Source: Terripilifer ovatus (GTDB taxonomy: Bacteria; Pseudomonadota; Alphaproteobacteria; Rhizobiales; Beijerinckiaceae). Taken from it: 64,000 nt of DNA. The stretch covers positions 81,545 to 145,544 of the forward strand of contig JARHVB010000059.1 of the NCBI GenBank assembly GCA_029222685.1, in the 5' to 3' direction. This document shows, one piece after another, positions 7,926 through 15,576 of this stretch (the stretch's first letter is position 1; each line of letters opens with the position of its first letter). The notes beneath the pieces are model-generated. The model was not told the DNA's origin. It made no database searches and saw only the letters and a list, made by a program, of their open reading frames with translations. A program made the translations under genes and the position numbers.

Positions 7926-8912
7926 TCACTGCATCGGCAGATTGGCTTCCTTGACCAGTTTCTCCGATTCGATCCGGTCGGCGGCGATGAAGGCGGCGAA
8001 GTCTTGCGGGCTGCCGTTGGCAGGCTCGAGACCGCGCTCGATAAGCTGGCGTTTGCGGAACGTGGGATCGTTCATGATCGCGTTCACCTGCGCATTGATC
8101 TGCGCGACCAGCGCATCCGGCATCTGCGCCTGCCCGACGAGGCCCAGATAATTGCGCACCAGCGCGCCCGTATAGCCGGCCTCGCGCACGGTCGGCACAT
8201 TGGGATAGTCGGCCAGGCGCCTGGTTGAATCGACGGCGAGAGGATAGATCTTGCCGTCCTCGATCAGCGGGGGAAAGTTCGCGGCCCCCGTGAAGATGAA
8301 ATGAATCGAGCCGCTGAGCAGGTTGCTCAAGGCGTCGCTGCCGCCGCGGAACGGCACGTTGACGATGTCCAGCCCGTGCTTGCGGTTGAAGTCCTCGAGG
8401 AACAGGCGCGATGTCGGGGCAGGGGCGACGAAGGCCAAGGTCTTGGGCCGCAACTTGGCGGCGGCGGCGACCTCATCGAGCGTGCGGGCGTTCAGCGAAC
8501 TGGTGACGACCAGCATCTGCGGATTGAAGAACAGATTGACGATCGGCTTCAGGTCGCCGCGGATGTTGAAGCCGAGATCGCGCACCAGAAATTCGGGAAA
8601 CACGATATTGTCTCCCGACAGCGAGCATAGCGTATAACCGTCGGGCACAGCCGTCGCGCACGCACGGGCAGCAGTAACAAAATTCCCGCCGGGGCGGGGC
8701 TCGATCACCACCGCCTGCTTCCATCTTTGCTGCAACTCGTCGGCGAGCGCCCGCATGAAAATATCGAACGTGCCGCCGACGCCGACGCCGGAAATGATTC
8801 TGATTGGCTTCGTCGGATAGGATTGCGCGTGAGCGGTCGAAATGCCGATGAGCCCGGCAATGGCCGCTGCCGTGACCGTCCGCATTGCGCGATAGGCTGA
8901 CGTTCTTATCAT
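7926..8912 (-). CDS. Bug/TctC family tripartite tricarboxylate transporter substrate-binding protein
   Basis: Periplasmic solute-binding protein of 328 residues. Family marks are YPTKPIRIISGVGVGGTFD just after a signal peptide ending AHAQ, then VVIEPRPGGNFVTAA, and a C-terminal FIAADRIESEKLVKEANL. ATG at 8912 was chosen because GGGAGGAAGC precedes it directly; longer readings add no signal-like sequence. No TctA or TctB membrane gene is nearby, so it is an orphan, as is common for this expanded family. The upstream gene on the same strand is an amidohydrolase, so an aromatic or carboxylic acid ligand is possible but not shown. Confidence 0.92.
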   Translation of the reverse strand: MIRTSAYRAMRTVTAAAIAGLIGISTAHAQSYPTKPIRIISGVGVGGTFDIFMRALADELQQRWKQAVVIEPRPGGNFVTAARACATAVPDGYTLCSLSGDNIVFPEFLVRDLGFNIRGDLKPIVNLFFNPQMLVVTSSLNARTLDEVAAAAKLRPKTLAFVAPAPTSRLFLEDFNRKHGLDIVNVPFRGGSDALSNLLSGSIHFIFTGAANFPPLIEDGKIYPLAVDSTRRLADYPNVPTVREAGYTGALVRNYLGLVGQAQMPDALVAQINAQVNAIMNDPTFRKRQLIERGLEPANGSPQDFAAFIAADRIESEKLVKEANLPMQ

Positions 8913-8944
8913 GCTTCCTCCCTTGCCTTTTTCTTCTGTCTTGG

Positions 8945-9089
8945 TGTCATTCCCGCCAAGCGAAGCGCAGAACTGGGGATCCAGGGGCAACGTGACGGCG
9001 TTCTACCATTGGCTCCTGGCTTCCCGCTCGCCTGCCTTCGCCGAAGCGGCTCCGCGCAGGCAGGCGCCTGCGGCGCGTCGGGAATGACA
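8945..9089. repeat. REP-like paired intergenic element
   Basis: Begins GTCATTCCCG at 8945 and ends CGGGAATGAC at 9089, the two arms being reverse complements. The centre includes GCCTGCCTTCGCC and GCGCAGGCAGGC, able to form inner stems. It lies between the amidohydrolase and the TctC-like gene, both on the minus strand, and separates their transcripts or shapes their shared mRNA. Confidence 0.65.
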
Positions 9090-9097
9090 GACATCAC

Positions 9098-10105
9098 TCA
9101 CGCCAACTGGGCGGCGCGCGCCTGCAGCTTCGTCAATTCAGTGTCGCTCAGCTTCAGCAGCCTGGCTGCGTTCTTCCAGAACACCTTGTCTTCGTCGGCT
9201 TTCGGAAGCTGCATGTCCCTGATCATCTCGATCGCGCGCGGCTTCAGCACGGTCAGCGGCGGCGCATCGCTGCCATAGATGAAGTTGTCGATGCCGACCG
9301 TATCCAGCACCATCCGCGCCGCGGGCATGTGATAGGTCACCGAGTCGAAGTACATCTTCTTCAGATAGTGCCCCGGCTCGTGCCTGATTTTCATCGGCTT
9401 GTAGGAGCCGAGGAAATAGGCCTCGTCCTGCAGCTCATAGGCATAGTTCATGCGGCCGATGACCTCGCAGATGCCGCCGCCGCCATGCGAGCCGACAATC
9501 TTCAGGTTCGGAAAATCTTCCAGAATGCCGCGCACGATCAGACGCGACAGCGCCAGGCAGAGATCGGCCGGCCGGCCGATGCTGGACGCCAGCCGGTATT
9601 CGCCGACGAACTCCTCGCCGATGCCCGCATGCGGCGGATGGATGAAGACCGGCACGTCGAGATCCTGCGCCAGTTCCCAGAACGGACGCGCCGCATCATT
9701 GTCCGGGTAGATGTTCTTGTGGTTGGAGTGGATGAAGAAGCCGCGCAGGCCAAGCTGCCGGATGGCGCGTTCCGCTTCCTTGATCATCGCCGGGCCGCCG
9801 GCGGGCAGGATGGTGGCAAAACCCAGCACTTCGCCCGCATGCGCCGCCTGCTGTTCGGCCGCATAGTCCGACCAGCGCTGCACGGCGCGTAATTCTCCTG
9901 CCTCGTCCTTGTAGCGCATGTAATGCGCCGCGTTCGAGATCACGCTCAGCGCCACGCCGGAGCGGCGATGCGCGTCCATCACGTTCTCGATCGTCATCGG
10001 GCATTTGCCGTCCCAGGCCGGGCCGATGTGTTTGCCCTGGAAGGCGAGGGCGTCGGCGGCGGCCTCTTCCGGCGGATAGACGTGAGTGTGCCATTCGATG
10101 ATCAT
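9098..10105 (-). CDS. Amidohydrolase_2 family metal-dependent hydrolase/decarboxylase
   Basis: A 335-residue TIM-barrel protein of the amidohydrolase 2 family (relatives include ACMSD and gamma-resorcylate decarboxylase). The metal-binding H-x-H is WHTHVYPP (His6, His8). Later ligands appear in FIHPPHAG, KIVGSHGGG and YGSDAPP (Asp). A GGAGAGGG sequence precedes ATG 10105 at suitable distance, which fixes the start. It is divergent from the LysR gene at 10221, a common sign that LysR controls it. The substrate is probably an aromatic or cyclic carboxylic acid, by family analogy only. Confidence 0.88.
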   Translation of the reverse strand: MIIEWHTHVYPPEEAAADALAFQGKHIGPAWDGKCPMTIENVMDAHRRSGVALSVISNAAHYMRYKDEAGELRAVQRWSDYAAEQQAAHAGEVLGFATILPAGGPAMIKEAERAIRQLGLRGFFIHSNHKNIYPDNDAARPFWELAQDLDVPVFIHPPHAGIGEEFVGEYRLASSIGRPADLCLALSRLIVRGILEDFPNLKIVGSHGGGGICEVIGRMNYAYELQDEAYFLGSYKPMKIRHEPGHYLKKMYFDSVTYHMPAARMVLDTVGIDNFIYGSDAPPLTVLKPRAIEMIRDMQLPKADEDKVFWKNAARLLKLSDTELTKLQARAAQLA

Positions 10106-10220
10106 GGGCGGTTCCCTCTCCATTTGATCAAGACGAACCACATTGCGCGGCTATCCGCCAAATACTGATTTGTTGCCCCGGTATATCAAAATGTTATCTT
10201 GGCCGTCGGAGATCGGCAGC
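10106..10220. promoter_or_regulatory. Divergent promoter region of amidohydrolase and LysR gene
   Basis: This 115-bp gap separates two divergent starts. It contains an interrupted dyad, TGAT-N15-ATCA, inside an AT-richer patch near 10166-10188. LysR proteins usually bind such interrupted dyads between their own gene and the target. The match to the canonical T-N11-A box is imperfect, so the precise site is uncertain. Confidence 0.4.
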
Positions 10221-11117
10221 ATGAACCTCACGCAGTTGAAGTATTTCGCAGCCATCGCGCGCAACCGCAGCTTCAGCCGCGCCGCGAGCGAATTGCATGT
10301 CGCCCAGCCCGCCCTCTCGAGGCATATGCGCGATCTCGAGACCGAGCTGGACGGCGCGCTGTTCGTCCGCCACCAGAAGGGTGTCGAGCTGACGGAGCTG
10401 GGCCGCCTGATGCTCGAACGGGCCGAGTATCAGCTGCAGAGTTTCCAGCAGATGCGCGAGGATATCATCGCGCGATCGGTCACGCCGTCGGGCCTGCTGC
10501 GCATCGGCTGTCCGCCGGCCCTGACGAAATCCCTCCTCGCCGGACCGGTCCTGACCTTGCTGCGGACCTATCCGAAGATCAGCATCGAGGTGCGCGAAGG
10601 CATCAGCGATCAGTTGGCGCGCGAGGTCTTCGGCGACGCGCTCGACATCGCCATCGCCAGCCAGATCAGTTCGCCGCCGCACCTGTCGGCCGAAAAATTG
10701 TTCCGCGAGGAAATCTGGCTGTTCGCGCCGCGCAAGGCGCATCTGCCAGAGCGCATCACCCCAAAAGTCCTGAACGCGGTGCCGCTGGTGCTGCCGCGTA
10801 AGGGCAATGTCATCCGCGATCTGCTGACCAATTATGCCTCACGCGCCGGCCTCGTGCTGACGCCCATTGTCGAAACCGACTCGACCCAGCTTCTCGAACA
10901 ATTGATCGGCGCCGGCATCGGCTATGCCATCGTGCCGAAATCGAGCCTGTTTGCAAAAACCGGCCGCGCGAAATTGCAGGGCCTGCCGATCCCGGGTCTC
11001 TATGTTGAGCGCTGCCTTATCAGAAGAAAGGATCTGCCCGAGAGCCGGGCGGTGCGGGAGTTTGCGGGACTGGTACGGGCGGCGGTGGCGAGTGGCGTTT
11101 CCCCGCTTGCCGGATAA
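10221..11117 (+). CDS. LysR family transcriptional regulator
   Basis: A 298-residue DNA-binding regulator. The N-terminal winged helix reads MNLTQLKYFAAIARNRSFSR, then AASELHVAQPALSRHMRDLE (helix-turn-helix, residues 21-40). The rest is the two-lobe ligand-binding domain, with LLRIGCPPALTKSLL near residue 92. It starts at ATG 10221, where similarity to the family begins. It is divergent from the amidohydrolase, which is its likely target together with the downstream TctC-like gene. The inducer is unknown. Confidence 0.92.
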   Translation: MNLTQLKYFAAIARNRSFSRAASELHVAQPALSRHMRDLETELDGALFVRHQKGVELTELGRLMLERAEYQLQSFQQMREDIIARSVTPSGLLRIGCPPALTKSLLAGPVLTLLRTYPKISIEVREGISDQLAREVFGDALDIAIASQISSPPHLSAEKLFREEIWLFAPRKAHLPERITPKVLNAVPLVLPRKGNVIRDLLTNYASRAGLVLTPIVETDSTQLLEQLIGAGIGYAIVPKSSLFAKTGRAKLQGLPIPGLYVERCLIRRKDLPESRAVREFAGLVRAAVASGVSPLAG

Positions 11118-11334
11118 TCAACGATCCTTTGCGATATTGCCCTTCGTGTCATCCCTCCTTTGCGGAGGGAAATGCGGTGCATCGCCTTGGCTGCCGAAGG
11201 GTTTTCCTGGACCATCGCCCCGTGCACCACAGGACGATCTCGCTGCAGTGCAGCAGAAAGCGGTCGCGGCCCTCTATTTCCAACCGCCAGGGCAATGGGT
11301 AGAATTGCGTCGAATCACGATGTTGAGGGGATGA

Positions 11335-11748
11335 ATGCCAAGAGTTTTTGTATGCGGGGGGAGGCATTTCGGCCGCGTGCCGCGGACAGGTATGGCGGCT
11401 TTTTCCGAGGCGAATTCGCGGATCGACAAAGCCACGCAGCAGCTGGAGCAGTTGAAAGCCCTGCTCGATTCCATCCATTCGAAATCGAAAATCGAAACGC
11501 TTGTGCTTTTCAATCAGCGTGGCGCGGAAAAGTTGGCCGCGCATTGGGGCAAGATCGCGGATGTCCCTGTTAAAATCGTGGATGGGGTCGATAAGAAGCC
11601 GCCGCCGAGAGTGGACTCTTGCATAGCCCTCTTCAAGGCCGAAGGCATCGACGTGTTTCTGCGGTTCCCCGATCCCGAGGAAGCAGCCTATGCGGGCATC
11701 GATGCCGCAGCGAAAGCCCTCGATCTCGACATCCGGAAGGTCGGTTAG
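11335..11748 (+). CDS. SLOG-like (DUF2493-type) protein of unknown function
   Basis: A 137-residue soluble protein. The opening PRVFVCGGRHFGR resembles the nucleotide-binding start of DUF2493/YspA-type SLOG proteins (VCGGRDF), and LLDSIHSKSKIETLVLF then RGAEKLAAHWGK matches the usual spacing to a GARGAD-like segment, here degenerate. Binding of a nucleotide-derived ligand is plausible but not certain, because the second glycine motif is weakened. A GAGGGG precedes ATG 11335 closely. It is the first gene of a plus-strand group of small, mostly exported proteins. It could instead be an unrelated small alpha/beta protein. Confidence 0.55.
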   Translation: MPRVFVCGGRHFGRVPRTGMAAFSEANSRIDKATQQLEQLKALLDSIHSKSKIETLVLFNQRGAEKLAAHWGKIADVPVKIVDGVDKKPPPRVDSCIALFKAEGIDVFLRFPDPEEAAYAGIDAAAKALDLDIRKVG

Positions 11749-11824
11749 CTCCACTACGTGCGTCAGCGCACAGGCTCCTGGACGGCGAAGTCGTATCCGG
11801 CGATCTTCACGGTTGAGGGGCACT

Positions 11825-12472
11825 ATGAAGCATCGGGGATTCGAAAAGCTGGGCGGCGCCATGATGGGTGTTGCGCTCACCGCGTCCATGGCCGTCGCGC
11901 AGACGCTGCCGGATAGCGTGACGCCCTGCGACATGGGCGGCTATTCCATCGACATGGATCCGCATGGCGCGAACGTCCGCGCAGCGCCCGCCCGCAACGC
12001 GCGGGTCATCGGCAGGCTCGCGCCGCCGGTCAAGGCGGGCCCGAAGGACGAAGCCGAGCCTGGCGACGGCCTGTGGCGCACGACCTTCCGCATCGTCGGA
12101 TTCAAGGACGGCTGGTTCCTCATCGAAAAGGGTCTGCATCCCTTCGATGATCCGGAGAACATCGCCAATATGGGCAGACGCTCCACCGGCGGCGTGAAAA
12201 CCTATACGGGACGCGGCTGGATCGCGGCCGGCCTCGTCGGCGGGCAATACGCCAATACGGGCCTGCCGCCGGACGGCGCGCTCTATGCCGAGCCGCGCGA
12301 GGACGCGCGGCGTCTTCCGGCGAAAACCAGGCTCGGCGCGCCCATCGGCGCGGACGGCAGCCCGAAGAAAGTGCTCGCCTGCCTGGGGGACTGGGTGAAG
12401 GTCGAAAGTTTCGACGGCGTCACCGGCTGGTGGCGCACGTTGTGTTCCACCCAGGTCACCAACTGCAGTTGA
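11825..12472 (+). CDS. Exported SH3-like domain protein
   Basis: A 215-residue exported protein. The signal peptide (about residues 1-25, MKHRGFEKLGGAMMGVAL then MAVAQ) leads to a mature protein with bacterial SH3 features. HGANVRAAPARNARVIGRL (about 50-68) is a typical SH3 type 3 start, and a second copy, GALYAEPREDARRLPAKT, lies near 155. The protein ends in a Cys-rich LCSTQVTNCS. The start ATG 11825 has TTGAGGGG just upstream. The LprI-like gene begins 8 bp after its stop, so the two are surely cotranscribed. Bacterial SH3 domains in the periplasm often bind peptidoglycan; that role is inferred. Confidence 0.8.
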   Translation: MKHRGFEKLGGAMMGVALTASMAVAQTLPDSVTPCDMGGYSIDMDPHGANVRAAPARNARVIGRLAPPVKAGPKDEAEPGDGLWRTTFRIVGFKDGWFLIEKGLHPFDDPENIANMGRRSTGGVKTYTGRGWIAAGLVGGQYANTGLPPDGALYAEPREDARRLPAKTRLGAPIGADGSPKKVLACLGDWVKVESFDGVTGWWRTLCSTQVTNCS

Positions 12473-12480
12473 GGCCTCGC

Positions 12481-13173
12481 ATGATCGGCAAACACGTTCT
12501 CGCACTGTCTCTGCTGATGGTGGCGCTCGCCCCCGGCGCCGGGCACGCGCAGCAGGCGCGCCCCAGCTTTGATTGCGCGAAGGCGCGCCTCGATGTCGAG
12601 AAGGAAATCTGCGCGTCGCCGGAGCTCTCGCAGATCGATGCCGGTATCGCCGCGGCCTATGCCACAGCCCAACAGAGCCTCGACGCCGGCGGCAAGGCGG
12701 CGCTCGCCGCAAGCGAGAAGGAATTCATCGCCACCCGCAATCTGGGGAAAGTCGCGACGACTTTTGACCTGAAGGATCACCTGCAACGCCGGCGCGACCT
12801 TCTGCGCGCCATACGTCCGTCAAAAGGGCAATGGGCCGGAACCTGGGGCATCGATAACGGCTCTATGACTCTGGCCTTGCGCAGCGACGGCCTCTACGAC
12901 GTGACAGCCCGGACCGATCATCCCAGCGGCGCCTGCGATTTCGAACATGGCGGCAAGCTCGCCGGCAACGTGATGACGACGGTTCACCGCAGCAAGGAAG
13001 AGCAGGCCGACGACCCGCACGAGGGCTGGACATTGACGCTGACGCGCGCCGGCGATGCGCTGAAACTCAAGACGCATCGCGGGCCGGACGAGAAGATGCC
13101 AAATCCCTTCTGCGGCGTGCACGGCTCGCTGGATGGAACCTGGCTGCCGTTGCAGGCGAAGCCGGAGCATTGA
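12481..13173 (+). CDS. Exported LprI-like (DUF1311) domain protein
   Basis: A 230-residue periplasmic protein with a signal peptide (residues 1-22, ending GHAQ). Residues about 28-100 match the lysozyme inhibitor LprI N-terminal domain: FDCAKARLDVEKEICASPEL, then IDAGIAAAYATAQ, with two conserved Cys. The C-terminal half (about 110-230) begins GQWAGTWGIDNGSMTLALRS and looks like a separate lipocalin-like beta-barrel. LprI of Mycobacterium inhibits lysozyme, but most relatives are untested. It lies between two SH3-like exported genes with gaps of 8 and 23 bp, suggesting one transcript. Confidence 0.8.
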   Translation: MIGKHVLALSLLMVALAPGAGHAQQARPSFDCAKARLDVEKEICASPELSQIDAGIAAAYATAQQSLDAGGKAALAASEKEFIATRNLGKVATTFDLKDHLQRRRDLLRAIRPSKGQWAGTWGIDNGSMTLALRSDGLYDVTARTDHPSGACDFEHGGKLAGNVMTTVHRSKEEQADDPHEGWTLTLTRAGDALKLKTHRGPDEKMPNPFCGVHGSLDGTWLPLQAKPEH

Positions 13174-13196
13174 ACGCGCGATCGGAGGATTTCATA

Positions 13197-13541
13197 ATGG
13201 CAAAAGTCGCAGCCTCGTTCGTCGCGCTTGTCGTTTCGCTCTTCGCCGCGTCCACAGCACATGCCGAAATCTTCAACGCCTGCGGCGTCAAGGAGACGAA
13301 GGATGGCTTCGTCGCCTTGCGCGACAAGCCCTCACCCTCGGCGCGTCTGGTCACACGGATGAAGGCCGGCGAAGTGCTGGTGATCGACAAGACCAGGAAG
13401 GGCAACGGTCTCGTCAGGAGCGGCAAGTGGTTTCGCGCCGCGCATTATCCCGGCGAGGCCATGCCCAACCCCGGCGATCCCGGCTTCAAGGACGTCAAGC
13501 GCGGCTGGGTCCACACGGACCTGGTCGACGACTGCGGTTGA
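13197..13541 (+). CDS. Small exported SH3-like protein
   Basis: A 114-residue protein with signal peptide (residues 1-23, ending STAHAE) and one bacterial SH3 type 3 domain: GFVALRDKPSPSARLVTRMK (about 38-57), GEVLVIDK and a closing GWVHTDLVDDCG. Two Cys (near positions 29 and 113) could form a disulfide joining the termini. ATG 13197 is preceded by CGGAGGA at a good distance. It is the third gene of the run 11825-13541. Its function is unknown; cell-wall binding is the usual guess for such domains. Confidence 0.8.
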   Translation: MAKVAASFVALVVSLFAASTAHAEIFNACGVKETKDGFVALRDKPSPSARLVTRMKAGEVLVIDKTRKGNGLVRSGKWFRAAHYPGEAMPNPGDPGFKDVKRGWVHTDLVDDCG

Positions 13542-13542
13542 G

Positions 13543-14142
13543 CTATTCCGACCAGTTGACGATCATCCACCCGACCACAAAATTCTGCGCACGCATGTGC
13601 GGATCGTCCGAGGAAAAGCTGCCTTCGCCTGAAATCGCATCTGGTGGCACGGGAGCGCCCGGTCCCGGAACGACATACAGGCCGAACCGGCAACCGCCGG
13701 GCAGCTTCTCCAGCGCGCCGCCATCGAAATTGACCGCGCCCTGAACCTCGGTGCCGAACCCCTGGATCATGACCGGCCTGCCGTTCAGCGCCACCACCTG
13801 CGCGAGCGGCGTGCCGACACCGATGCCGCCGGGCGTCTTGAGTGGCGATTTCGCCCCATAGACGCGCGCCTCTGACAATATCTTGCGCCCCTTCTCGTCA
13901 GCCCAGTGAAACTGCAGCTTCCTGTTGTTGTCCTTCGGGTAAACGACGCTGACCGGCACCTCGTCATAAGGGTCCGGCACCTTCGTGTGCCGGACGTTGG
14001 TGGCGCCGAAGACTTTGACGAGCCGGGCATGGCTGGAGTCCTTGGCGAAGACGCCGTCACAGGAGAGCTTTGTCGGCAGGCCTGGTGCGGCGGCAAGGGA
14101 CGGGACGGCGCAGAGCGTAAGGAGGAGGGGCAGGTTACGCAT
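13543..14142 (-). CDS. Exported protein of unknown function
   Basis: A 199-residue protein with a signal peptide (about residues 1-19, MRNLPLLLTLCAVPSLAAA). The mature part has LSCDGVFAKDSSHARLVKVFG, then YPKDNNRKLQFHWADEKGRK and GGIGVGTPLAQVVALNGRP. This last pattern (a G-I-x-V-G-T-P-L segment before a small beta domain) is seen in many periplasmic proteins of unknown role. It converges on the SH3 gene with a 1-bp gap between stops. No family name is assigned. Confidence 0.75.
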   Translation of the reverse strand: MRNLPLLLTLCAVPSLAAAPGLPTKLSCDGVFAKDSSHARLVKVFGATNVRHTKVPDPYDEVPVSVVYPKDNNRKLQFHWADEKGRKILSEARVYGAKSPLKTPGGIGVGTPLAQVVALNGRPVMIQGFGTEVQGAVNFDGGALEKLPGGCRFGLYVVPGPGAPVPPDAISGEGSFSSDDPHMRAQNFVVGWMIVNWSE

Positions 14143-14644
14143 GACGATCTCGATCAGTTTCGATGAGCGGGAACGTAATGGATTTTCGCGAGCCGGCTAG
14201 CAACTGGCTTGCTCGATGCTCGCAATTTCGGCCTGAATGGTGTTGCCATAACAGCCCGCACACCTACCAATATGCTGAAAAGTCTGTCCGCAGGGTCTGC
14301 GCGCGTCTTCCGGCCGCCGACCGGTACATCAAGCTAGCTGAGACACCCTCGTGTGAATTGCGACAAAAAGTACTTGTCGTCGCTGGCAGCGGCCATTGTA
14401 GCTGTTCCCACGAATCGACGGAGCGCATCGGCAAGTTTGTAAAAGCAGCAACAAACAGAGGTTGTGCACATAAATGGCGCATGGCCAAAATAATGAAATC
14501 GCTATGTAAACAGCGCCAAGTTAATTTAGTTACATGTCAGCTTTTGCTGGCCCATGGATTCCTGCTATCTTACGCATGGGCCTGATAGATTCATTTTTGG
14601 TCCCTTTGCATTCCGCTCCCCTTCTCGATCTTGGGGCGCTAGCG

Positions 14645-14677
14645 GCGCTCCCAGGGAGCGCGAGGCTTCGTCCTCGC
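14645..14677. repeat. Two overlapping GC-rich hairpins
   Basis: GCGCTCCC-A-GGGAGCGC at 14645-14661 is a perfect palindrome with one central base. It overlaps a second stem, GCGAGG-cttcgt-CCTCGC at 14660-14677. The two overlap by two bases and could be alternative folds of one RNA. They lie about 175 bp before the terminator at 14851. Confidence 0.55.
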
Positions 14678-14794
14678 TCGCATGCGAAGGGAAACCAAAA
14701 TGACCTTATCGTGTCCCATATCTCATCCCGTTTCTGTTCGGCAATATCGCCGTTTCAGATTCGGTTCATGGGAAATAGTGAGAAGCCATTGCCG

Positions 14795-14826
14795 TAGTCT
14801 ACCCCGTCATTAGACGAGATAGACTA
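14795..14826. repeat. Interrupted hairpin before terminator
   Basis: TAGTCTA (14795-14801) and TAGACTA (14820-14826) are perfect reverse complements, and inside them CGTC-atta-GACG can pair too. The result is a bulged stem-loop 24 bp ahead of the terminator stem, consistent with a structured small RNA on the plus strand. Confidence 0.5.
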
Positions 14827-14850
14827 GGCAAAGGTTACTGAGCAACTTGG

Positions 14851-14881
14851 GGCCACCTCTAAAAGGGTGGCCTCCTTTTTT
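14851..14881 (+). terminator. Rho-independent terminator with no gene directly upstream
   Basis: Stem GGCCACC (14851-14857) and GGTGGCC (14866-14872), with an 8-base loop, is followed by six T at 14876-14881. The T run is on the plus strand only. The nearest plus-strand gene upstream ends at 13541 and an opposite-strand gene lies between, so this terminator probably ends a non-coding RNA. Confidence 0.75.
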
Positions 14882-14939
14882 CGACATCGAGGTCGAAACT
14901 TTTACAAAAAGAAAGCGCCCTGAGAATGTCGCTCTCGGT

Positions 14940-14954
14940 TTAACGAACTCTTAA
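14940..14954. promoter_or_regulatory. CtrA-type binding box TTAA-N7-TTAA
   Basis: TTAACGAACTCTTAA is a perfect match to the alphaproteobacterial cell-cycle regulator CtrA consensus (TTAA, seven bases, TTAA). A third TTAA follows three bases later. It lies in the AT-rich gap, so chance occurrence is more likely here than in GC-rich DNA. Confidence 0.45.
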
Positions 14955-15244
14955 AAGTTAATTTCAAATTGCAGAGTTCATTATTCGATAATTAATATTT
15001 GCATACCTATTTGAGGGTGTCCATCGCACTTTTTGGCTCAATTTCAGTCGTTTCCTGATTAATTCCGCACTTTACAAATTAACTCTCTGTTTCGACTCGC
15101 AAAGAGAAGCCACGTTTTTTTGTGAACGAAAATACAATTGCGTATTTTTTTGAGAAAAGACGGGCGTCATTGCGCACTGCCTTCCAAGTTATCGCGCTTT
15201 GGCGGGACAAAAGGACGGTGCGGGGACATTTCGCTGCCAGAAAC

Positions 15245-15319
<75 letters not shown>

Positions 15320-15455
15320 ATGCCTCGGGGGATGGCCGCACCGGCCGTCCAACACTGAAAGCGCGCGCCTTGTGACACACGGGCCGGGCACTGGCAAGGT
15401 TGCTTGGCGCGGATGTGACAAAAGAATGTGCGCTGGTGGGCTGCGGCGCGTCGCC

Positions 15456-15502
15456 CCGTCCTTCGAGACGCGCCTCGCGGCGCTCCTCAGGATGAGGGCT
15501 TC
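15456..15502. repeat. Second type of short palindromic intergenic repeat
   Basis: The segment running from CGTCCTTCGAGACGCGCC to CTCCTCAGGATGAGGG contains an inner palindrome of GCGCC/GGCGC type. Elements of this form are scattered in many Hyphomicrobiales genomes. A fragment of its end (CAGGATGAGGGCTTCTG) recurs at 18288-18304. Confidence 0.55.
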
Positions 15503-15551
15503 TGGGACAGGGCGGCAGCTGCATTTGACATGCGTCCCAAAGGCACTATTG

Positions 15552-15569
15552 TTCAACCCATAGGTTGAA
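15552..15569. promoter_or_regulatory. ArsR-type operator before ArsR/AHSA1 pair
   Basis: TTCAACC (15552-15558) and GGTTGAA (15563-15569) form a perfect 7-bp dyad with a 4-bp spacer. It ends 7 bp before the ATG at 15577, so a bound repressor would block initiation. Dyads of this kind are usual before ArsR/SRPBCC gene pairs; autoregulation is the natural reading. Confidence 0.7.
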
Positions 15570-15576
15570 TATAGCC

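Larger units (their letters stand above)
14143..15244. other. AT-rich gene-poor stretch left of tRNA-Thr
   Basis: About 1.1 kb with no convincing gene and clearly lower GC than its surroundings, especially 14880-15180. Short open frames exist but lack family character, ribosome sites or the codon bias of neighbours. It holds three hairpins, one rho-independent terminator (plus strand) and one perfect CtrA-type box, each listed separately. It may hold a small RNA, regulatory DNA, or the remains of an element once inserted beside the tRNA. Confidence 0.6.

Noticed and set aside
11153-11171. Hairpin TCCCTCC-tttgc-GGAGGGA after the LysR gene
   Set aside because: The stem is clear, but no T run follows on either strand; it may be a weak end signal and is not strong enough to call a terminator.
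14163-14585. Possible 140-residue gene in the AT-rich gap
   Set aside because: No ribosome site, unusual composition with many Cys and no family character; codon use differs from all neighbours.
14534-14797. Possible 87-residue gene overlapping the hairpin region
   Set aside because: The frame runs across the palindromic stems, starts without a ribosome site and shows no recognisable domain; a structured RNA explains it better.
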